A stretch of DNA of 37,921 nucleotides from positions 1 to 37,921 of the forward strand of contig CANJWR010000023.1 in the NCBI GenBank assembly GCA_947478455.1, written 5' to 3'. The DNA comes from Beijerinckiaceae bacterium. GTDB lineage: Bacteria > Pseudomonadota > Alphaproteobacteria > Rhizobiales > Beijerinckiaceae. Below the pieces are notes generated by a model. It saw nothing but the letters and a program-made list of their open reading frames with translations, was not told where the DNA came from and ran no database searches. Positions 32,978 to 37,921 of this stretch are shown piece by piece; within the stretch, counting starts at the first letter, position 1, and the number at the start of each line of letters is the position of its first letter. The position numbers and the translations under genes are program-made.

Positions 32978-33517
32978 TCATGCCCGTGTCGCTTCGACAT
33001 TGAGCATCATCAGGCGACCATTTTCCTTATCCATGTGCGGCAGATAGGCTTGGCTGAAATCGTCAATGCCGGCGCGCCCGATATCAGTGTCTCGCCAATC
33101 ATATCGATTGACGTCGCGAAAGCCGGCTTCGAGAATGCCGGCGCTCAATGTTTCAAAATTGAAGATCATTCCATGCCAGTCGTAATCATCCTTCTGTCCG
33201 CCGATCAGAAGACCAAGCAACTCTGGAAGATTTCCAACTTCCCGATATCGCTCAACGCAAGCGTCGAAATCAGCGGTTGAAAGGCGAAGCAGACCGCCGG
33301 GCTTGAGGACGCGAGCCCATTCCTTGAGAATGCCGATCCATTCACGTCGACCGAAATGTTCGATTGCCGCGCAACTGTAAACCATATCCACAGAAGCATC
33401 GTCCCAGGGAAGCTTCGCTAGATCGGCGATCTTGTCGACCGCAGCTGACGGCAGGATATCGACATTGATATAGCCCGGAAGCCGAATTTTTCCGCAGCCC
33501 AGATGAAGTTTTGTCAT
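32978..33517 (-). CDS. Small class I SAM-dependent methyltransferase
   Basis: This protein has 179 aa from ATG 33517, which overlaps the gmd stop as ATGA; the frame also opens at 33532. It begins at once with motif I (KLHLGCGKIRLPGYINVDI), then DMVYSCAAIEHF and the WARVLKPGGLLRLS strand typical of methyltransferase type 11 proteins. Such compact enzymes in polysaccharide loci are often sugar-modifying or regulate chain length by capping. The position between gmd and the glycosyltransferase suggests it acts on the GDP-sugar or the growing glycan. The acceptor is not known. Confidence 0.8.
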   Translation of the reverse strand: MTKLHLGCGKIRLPGYINVDILPSAAVDKIADLAKLPWDDASVDMVYSCAAIEHFGRREWIGILKEWARVLKPGGLLRLSTADFDACVERYREVGNLPELLGLLIGGQKDDYDWHGMIFNFETLSAGILEAGFRDVNRYDWRDTDIGRAGIDDFSQAYLPHMDKENGRLMMLNVEATRA

Positions 33518-34593
33518 GGCTGCTTCCTCCATCGCGAAATAGCATCTTCGGGTACGGCATCTTCGAAGCCGTAGTCGGAATAAGCCAGATCGTACCGCAC
33601 CATGATCCGGGCAAGCTCCGCTACGTTCGTGCGGGCGCGCCAGCCGATCTCCTGGGCAATCTTGGTTGGATCGGCCTGCAGATGCTCGACTTCCAGGGGG
33701 CGCAAATATCTCGGATCAGTTTTCACAAGAGGCTTGCCGGATCTGGAATCGACGCCGATCTCCAATTTGTCATCCCGGATCCAGTCGAGGTGAATATTCA
33801 CTTCGGCGAAACACAATTCGACAAACCTGCGCACGGTGGTCGTAACGCCGGTGCCTACGACATAATCTTCGGGCCGTTCTTGCTGCATCATAAGCCACAT
33901 GGCTTCAACATATTCAGGCGCATATCCCCAGTCGCGCTCGGCGTCGAGATTGCCGAGCACCAGAGTGTCCTGTTCGTCGCGCGCGATGCGAGCCACAGCC
34001 TGGCTGATCTTCTTGGTCACAAAAGTTCGGCCACGTCTGGGCGACTCGTGATTGAACAGGATCCCGTTGACAGCGAACATGTCGTAAGCTTCGCGATAGT
34101 TTCTGACGGTCCAGTAAGCGAAGAGCTTGCCGGCCGCGTAGGGGGAGCGGGGCATGAACGTCGTAGCCTCGCTTTGCGGAACGGTGCCGGGCAGGCCGCC
34201 GAAAAGCTCCGACGTGGAAGCTTGATAAAATCGCGATGCAAGCCCGATCTCTTTGACCAGACTTAGAATGCGCAACGCTCCGAGCGCATTCACTTCAGCC
34301 GAATAGTCGGGCACATTAAACGATACCTGCACGTGGGATTGTGCAGCTAGATTGTAGATCTCGGTCGGTTGAGTTCTGATCAAGAGTGTATGGAGCGACG
34401 AGACATCGACCATATCGCCGTAGTGGGTCGTCACGGCCGGATTGGTCAGCAATCTGTCGATGCGTTTCGACGTAAAGTCAGAATTACGGCGAACGATGCC
34501 ATGAATTTCATAGCCTTTTGCCAGCAAGAACTCGGCCAGATAGGAACCATCCTGCCCGGTGATGCCAGTTATCAATGCGACCCGACGGGACAT
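33514..34593 (-). CDS. gmd: GDP-mannose 4,6-dehydratase family
   Basis: This protein has 359 aa from ATG 34593. The frame opens at 34626, but MSRRVALITGITGQDGSYLA is the conserved start of the family. It shows TGITGQDG (NADP binding), YNLAAQSHVQVSF, STSELFG (catalytic Ser and Glu) and SPYAAGKLFAYW (Tyr and Lys). NHESPRRG and ERDWGYAPEYVEAMW complete the fold. It dehydrates GDP-mannose to GDP-4-keto-6-deoxymannose. Closely related enzymes (DdahA/WcbK) use GDP-heptose instead, and the neighbouring heptose-type epimerase leaves that possibility open. No fcl/wcaG reductase is present, so the product is not simply GDP-fucose. Confidence 0.88.
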   Translation of the reverse strand: MSRRVALITGITGQDGSYLAEFLLAKGYEIHGIVRRNSDFTSKRIDRLLTNPAVTTHYGDMVDVSSLHTLLIRTQPTEIYNLAAQSHVQVSFNVPDYSAEVNALGALRILSLVKEIGLASRFYQASTSELFGGLPGTVPQSEATTFMPRSPYAAGKLFAYWTVRNYREAYDMFAVNGILFNHESPRRGRTFVTKKISQAVARIARDEQDTLVLGNLDAERDWGYAPEYVEAMWLMMQQERPEDYVVGTGVTTTVRRFVELCFAEVNIHLDWIRDDKLEIGVDSRSGKPLVKTDPRYLRPLEVEHLQADPTKIAQEIGWRARTNVAELARIMVRYDLAYSDYGFEDAVPEDAISRWRKQP

Positions 34594-34601
34594 AGCGGTT
34601 C

Positions 34602-35357
34602 TCAAGATTTTCGGGCGCGCAGCCATTGCCGAAAGGAAGCGTCAGAAGGCGGAACTCCAGTGTCGGCGTAGGCGTGGAACGAAATGTTGTCAAACCCGCA
34701 TTCCGAAAAGATCTTCGTTAACATCTCCCGCCCCCAAAGCTTCAGCTCAAGGAGCTCCCGGAAACGAACGGATTCGTCTGGCGCCTCAATGCTGATATGG
34801 TAATCGAGACTTACAGCCAAAGCATCCCGGTTGAAGACTGGATTGATTTCCTGCAAGATCGATGTCTCGCCAATCAGTTTCGTTCGTTTTTCCTGGCGTG
34901 GCGGGTCTAACATGACGGCCTCGCAATTCCACAAATCAGCCAAGAACCAAGCGTCGGGTTTCATCTTCGACGCAAGGGCGGCTACAAACTGCGCCATCTC
35001 GTCGCGATCGACATAATTGAGAACGTGAAAGAGCGCACAGGCAGAATCGAAATCCCGATCGGGAATCTGGTCAAGCTGAACAGGTGCGACAGTCACGTTT
35101 GCAAGACGGCGATCTTGAACTTTTGCTTGCAAGACCTGAACGAAGTCCGGATCGATTTCGACGCTGACCAGACGATCGACGCATTTGCTGATGAGTGTCG
35201 TGTGGTTTCCGGTGCCGGCGCCAATTTCTAAAACTTTCGGATTTCGAAGTTGGTTCAGGCCGGTCAATTCGGAAAATACAGCAATGTCGCGAGAGTAGTC
35301 CTTGTCGCCGTAAATACGATCATAGAAGCGAACGAAAGGACGGATACTACCGTTCAA
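34602..35357 (-). CDS. Class I SAM-dependent methyltransferase
   Basis: This 251-aa protein has motif I VLEIGAGTGNHTTLIS, RLVSVEIDPDFV, and ALFHVLNYVDRDEM in the active-site region, followed by the C-terminal LWGREMLTKIFSECGFDN. It starts with TTG at 35357, overlapping the aminotransferase stop by 4 bp. A GGAG sequence 8 bp upstream supports this rare start, and the next in-frame Met lies after the SAM motif. Methyltransferases of this kind beside PLP aminotransferases often N-methylate amino sugars; that role fits the position between DegT and gmd but is inferred. Together with the product of 32978 it gives the operon two methylation steps. Confidence 0.82.
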   Translation of the reverse strand: MNGSIRPFVRFYDRIYGDKDYSRDIAVFSELTGLNQLRNPKVLEIGAGTGNHTTLISKCVDRLVSVEIDPDFVQVLQAKVQDRRLANVTVAPVQLDQIPDRDFDSACALFHVLNYVDRDEMAQFVAALASKMKPDAWFLADLWNCEAVMLDPPRQEKRTKLIGETSILQEINPVFNRDALAVSLDYHISIEAPDESVRFRELLELKLWGREMLTKIFSECGFDNISFHAYADTGVPPSDASFRQWLRARKS

Positions 35358-36457
35358 TTGTTCGCTCCGAAAAATTCTCTGACCTTGGCGACAACGTGAT
35401 CGATGTTGGCGTCCGAAATGTGATGATGGAGCGGCAGCAGAATTCCTTGCTCAAACAAACTTTCGGCTACTGGCAGATTGGCGGGCGGCTCTACTCTGAG
35501 CTCGGGCTGCAGATGCATCGGGTAGAAGCAGCCTCGGCACTGAATGCCTGCCGATTCCAGAAATGCGCTTAGCTCTTCTCGCTTGCGCGTGAGAAGCGGA
35601 AACCTGAAGGCGACAAGTTCGGAACCATCAGTCACAGACATGAACCGCAGATCGCCAACGCCTTTCAAACCATCCATATAGCGGTTCCAGCGACGGGCGC
35701 GACCGGCCTTGATGGCTTCGAGTTTCGTCAATTGAACGCATCCAATCGCCGCCTGCAAATCGGTGATGCGGAAATTCATGCCGAGAGATGGATGAATAAA
35801 GGTCCCGGCGTTCGGGCGACCCTGATTGCGGAGCAGCCGCAACCGTTCTGCCAGTTTGTCATTGTCCGTGACCAGCACGCCTCCCTCGCCCATTGTGGCG
35901 AGCTTGTCCGAGAACATCGAGAATACCCCGATGTCTCCAAATGTTCCGGCGGCCTTTCCTCGATAGCGAATGGTCAGGGCCTGCGCTGCGTCTTCAACCA
36001 CGAGGAGGTTGTGTTCCCGCGCAACTTCCATGATTTCGGCGATTTCGCAGACCTGTCCAAAAATATGGACGGGCATGATTGCGCGCGTCGCGGGCGTGAT
36101 CGCCGCCCGGATGGCACGAGCTGTCGATTGAAAAGTGTCGGGATCCGCATCGACGAATACTGGCTTCAGGCCGGCGAAAACAGCGGCTGTTGCTGATCCG
36201 TAGAAAGTGAAAGTTGGAATGATGATTTCCGAGCCGCGAGGCAGGTCCAGCGTCAACAGCGCAAGAAAAAGTCCAAGAGTTCCGTTCGGCGCAAAGAAAA
36301 CGTGTTTGGCGCCAAGTTGTTCGGCGATCATTTTTTGCAGCTTGGCGCAGTTCGGGCCTTCGGTCAGCCAACGTGCGTCAAGGGATTCGTTCACGGCCGC
36401 CTTTTCTCGTTCGTCAAGAAAAAGATCGACCTGCATGATCTTTTCGGAACTGGGCAT
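35354..36457 (-). CDS. DegT/DnrJ/EryC1/StrS family sugar aminotransferase (GDP-perosamine synthase-like)
   Basis: This 367-aa PLP-dependent aminotransferase has VEDAAQA (154-160, PLP contact) and the PLP lysine K185 in FSMFSDKLATMGEGG. Because Lys is retained, it should aminate and not dehydrate (ColD has His there). Together with Gmd, the simplest product would be GDP-perosamine (4-amino-4,6-dideoxymannose). The RmlC-like epimerase could act before amination to give another isomer. The N-terminus lacks the usual FxxP..G start but keeps the ARWLTEGP turn. It overlaps the downstream methyltransferase by 4 bp and follows the unrecognised 397-aa gene by 64 bp. Confidence 0.83.
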   Translation of the reverse strand: MPSSEKIMQVDLFLDEREKAAVNESLDARWLTEGPNCAKLQKMIAEQLGAKHVFFAPNGTLGLFLALLTLDLPRGSEIIIPTFTFYGSATAAVFAGLKPVFVDADPDTFQSTARAIRAAITPATRAIMPVHIFGQVCEIAEIMEVAREHNLLVVEDAAQALTIRYRGKAAGTFGDIGVFSMFSDKLATMGEGGVLVTDNDKLAERLRLLRNQGRPNAGTFIHPSLGMNFRITDLQAAIGCVQLTKLEAIKAGRARRWNRYMDGLKGVGDLRFMSVTDGSELVAFRFPLLTRKREELSAFLESAGIQCRGCFYPMHLQPELRVEPPANLPVAESLFEQGILLPLHHHISDANIDHVVAKVREFFGANN

Positions 36458-36521
36458 GCTTGGGATATTCCCCGAGAGTTCGGACCGCCGCTATTGAGCG
36501 GGCAGATGATGGATTGGAATA

Positions 36522-37715
36522 TTATTTCATTTCTTCCGCCAAAGCCCGTGCAATCTCGCGTTCGGCCTGCGGACCGCCCAATGCGTAATCGGTCCAGTCG
36601 CCGCGAGGCGACAGTCGAGAAATCAGCCCCTCTATTGGCTTTTTCAAGTTGTCGAATGGGCGGGGTTCGGGCGCCGTGTAGTCTTCGGGCGTCGGTCCCC
36701 AGACAGGCGACTCGAGTTTTGCCTGTTTGACATTCGCCCAGCGCTGAACCGACACGCGTGCATTCATTTCATCAAGCGCGCGCTCTGGATGTTCGGTCGC
36801 GCCCGGAAGTTCGAAACCCAGACGCGCCAAACGGGAAACGAAATCTGATTTTGCGAGAGCGTTCCGGACAGCCAGGTATTTTACAACATGACATGGAGCC
36901 GAGCCGCCGGGGTAGTCCGGATAACTGTAAAGGACATAGATCGTATAGCCCTTCCGGGCGAACGCGCTGAATACCGCGGGCAACGCATAAAAAGTTTCTG
37001 GTTGTCCGTGATTGTAAACTGACACATCGTCTCGTGTTGTCGAATAGGCATCCTCGATCATGACCGCATCAAACCGGCCTGTTGCAAATTCGACGAATTT
37101 GCCGGCGTCGGGAAAAACATAACTGGCCACGAAGCGGGAGATCAGACCATTGAACTGATCGGTCTGAGGCACATCGTTGCAATCAGTGACGAGTTCGACG
37201 GCCTTGTCGTTATGGAGCAAACGGGTTGTGTCGTGCATGAACATTGAATTGTCGATGCCAACCCAATGCGGCTCCATTTGCTTCCAGTCGTCGAAAAGCG
37301 CACGAGCCGCTGTGTTGACGATCTCGAACCTCAATTTCGAAGCAAAGAATGTCGACCCGAGTTCAACCATTTGAGGCTTGATGGAGCCTGCCGCCTCCGC
37401 CAGCATTGTCATAATGGCTACGAAGTCAAAACTGAGCTGTGACAGTTGGTAATAGGGGTCGATGCGAGAGCGATCAGCCCTGGCCCAGACCGCGCCCTGA
37501 AGGCCTCGAAAAATGTTTGCCTGGTCCAGTTCCTCGAGTTCAGGCAATTTGGCCCGCAGCCGTTCGATGGCGAGGAATTCGGTGAGGTAAACCCAAGCAT
37601 ACATGCATTCGTGGGCTCGCTCACCCGCCAGCGCACGCCGCAATATCGGGGCGTCTCCCTTCACGAGATCGCCCCAGAGCAAAACAGGCAGGCGAACGGA
37701 ATGGTTGGTTTGCAC
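36522..37715 (-). CDS. Unrecognised 397-aa protein, possibly SAM-methyltransferase-like
   Basis: This appears to be the first gene of the long minus-strand operon. It starts with GTG at 37715, preceded by GGGGGA. I do not recognise the family. The middle contains MVELGSTFFASKLRFEIVN and HWVGIDNSMFM, which could be motif I and the acidic strand of a degenerate SAM-binding Rossmann fold. FDAVMIEDAYSTTRDD and GYTIYVLYSYPDYPGG follow. The C-terminal 80 residues (RLGFELPGATEHPERAL onward) are mixed helical. There is no signal peptide or membrane segment, so it is probably cytoplasmic. A sugar-modifying role is suggested only by the operon; it could also act in recognition or regulation. Confidence 0.6.
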   Translation of the reverse strand: MQTNHSVRLPVLLWGDLVKGDAPILRRALAGERAHECMYAWVYLTEFLAIERLRAKLPELEELDQANIFRGLQGAVWARADRSRIDPYYQLSQLSFDFVAIMTMLAEAAGSIKPQMVELGSTFFASKLRFEIVNTAARALFDDWKQMEPHWVGIDNSMFMHDTTRLLHNDKAVELVTDCNDVPQTDQFNGLISRFVASYVFPDAGKFVEFATGRFDAVMIEDAYSTTRDDVSVYNHGQPETFYALPAVFSAFARKGYTIYVLYSYPDYPGGSAPCHVVKYLAVRNALAKSDFVSRLARLGFELPGATEHPERALDEMNARVSVQRWANVKQAKLESPVWGPTPEDYTAPEPRPFDNLKKPIEGLISRLSPRGDWTDYALGGPQAEREIARALAEEMK

Positions 37716-37843
37716 TGAAATTCCCCCGGAAACCGTGAGTTATGACCTCTCGCAGGGACATAATCTCGACCCTTAACCAGAACGGTTCCGGATTGTCAAC
37801 GCGATGAGCTATGTCGGAAACTGGGTGACGGTATGAAGAAGGC

Positions 37844-37898
37844 GGCGTAACGGGGTTGGTGCTGAAGCCACCCGAACCTCCCGAAGGAGCGTTACGCC
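37844..37898. repeat. Inverted repeat before the last gene
   Basis: GGCGTAACG (37844-37852) and CGTTACGCC (37890-37898) are perfect 9-bp inverted repeats with a 37-bp spacer, ending directly at the ATG at 37899. They could be a regulatory dyad or part of the terminal sequence of an insertion element. Confidence 0.5.
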
Positions 37899-37921
37899 AT
37901 GAACGAGGATAGAGTGATCCC
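37899..37921 (+). CDS. Start of a gene cut by the window edge, possibly a transposase
   Basis: ATG at 37899 has a good GAAGGAG ribosome-binding site (37883-37889) 9 bp upstream. Only seven residues are visible (MNEDRVI). The intergenic stretch before it (about 37780-37850) differs in character from the flanks and, with the inverted repeat, recalls the left end of an insertion sequence, perhaps of the IS256 type. This is a weak guess; the remainder is outside the window. Confidence 0.4.

Overview
The window looks like chromosomal DNA from an alphaproteobacterium, most likely of the Hyphomicrobiales (Bradyrhizobium/Rhodopseudomonas-like). Three things suggest this: a GC-rich composition with strong third-position bias, a coumarate/ferulate-type CoA catabolic cluster, and the style of the encoded proteins. 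The genus is inferred from general resemblance; no database search was done. No rRNA, tRNA or CRISPR array was seen.

Region 1 (1-4615, minus strand) is a compact catabolic operon: a crotonase, a feruloyl/coumaroyl-CoA synthase-like ligase, a short-chain dehydrogenase, a 4-hydroxybenzoyl-CoA-type thioesterase, and a branched-chain-amino-acid-type ABC substrate-binding protein cut by the window edge. A 13-bp perfect palindrome just upstream of the first gene is a candidate MarR-type operator. A DMT-family transporter (4727-5659) separates this operon from the surface-polysaccharide locus.

Region 2 (5663-14618) begins with the arabinose-5-phosphate isomerase gene kpsF, divergent from a capsule ABC exporter whose order is unusual: kpsE-like, kpsM, a second kpsE-like, kpsT. 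An AGE-family epimerase, a GT4 glycosyltransferase and the heptose epimerase gene hldD follow.

Region 3 (14668-28033, minus strand) holds two tandem paralogous GT9 proteins with large helical N-terminal domains. Next comes a unit bounded by two hairpin terminators: nadE, hldE, gmhB, a possible 43-aa ORF, an unrecognised protein and an FkbM methyltransferase. A methyltransferase and a UDP-glucose/GDP-mannose-type dehydrogenase lie upstream of that. hldD, hldE and gmhB provide most of the ADP-L-glycero-D-manno-heptose pathway, but no gmhA is present.

Region 4 (28034-37715) starts with about 680 bp without a convincing gene and a lone plus-strand FkbM protein. It continues as an eight-gene minus-strand operon: an unrecognised 397-aa protein, a DegT aminotransferase, a methyltransferase, Gmd, a second methyltransferase, a GT-A-like glycosyltransferase, an FAD oxidoreductase, and an RmlC-like epimerase of the kind that acts on GDP-6-deoxyheptose in Campylobacter. 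Together these look like a pathway making and attaching an unusual methylated, possibly amino, GDP-derived 6-deoxy sugar. The last bases hold the start of another gene, possibly in an insertion sequence.

The most novel-looking parts are the two-KpsE exporter, the domain-fused GT9 pair with a conserved four-cysteine motif, the Gmd/DegT/epimerase/flavoprotein operon, and a possible beta-sandwich accessory domain shared by two adjacent proteins. No outer-membrane export protein (KpsD/Wza) and no kpsC/kpsS are in the window, so the export system is incomplete here.
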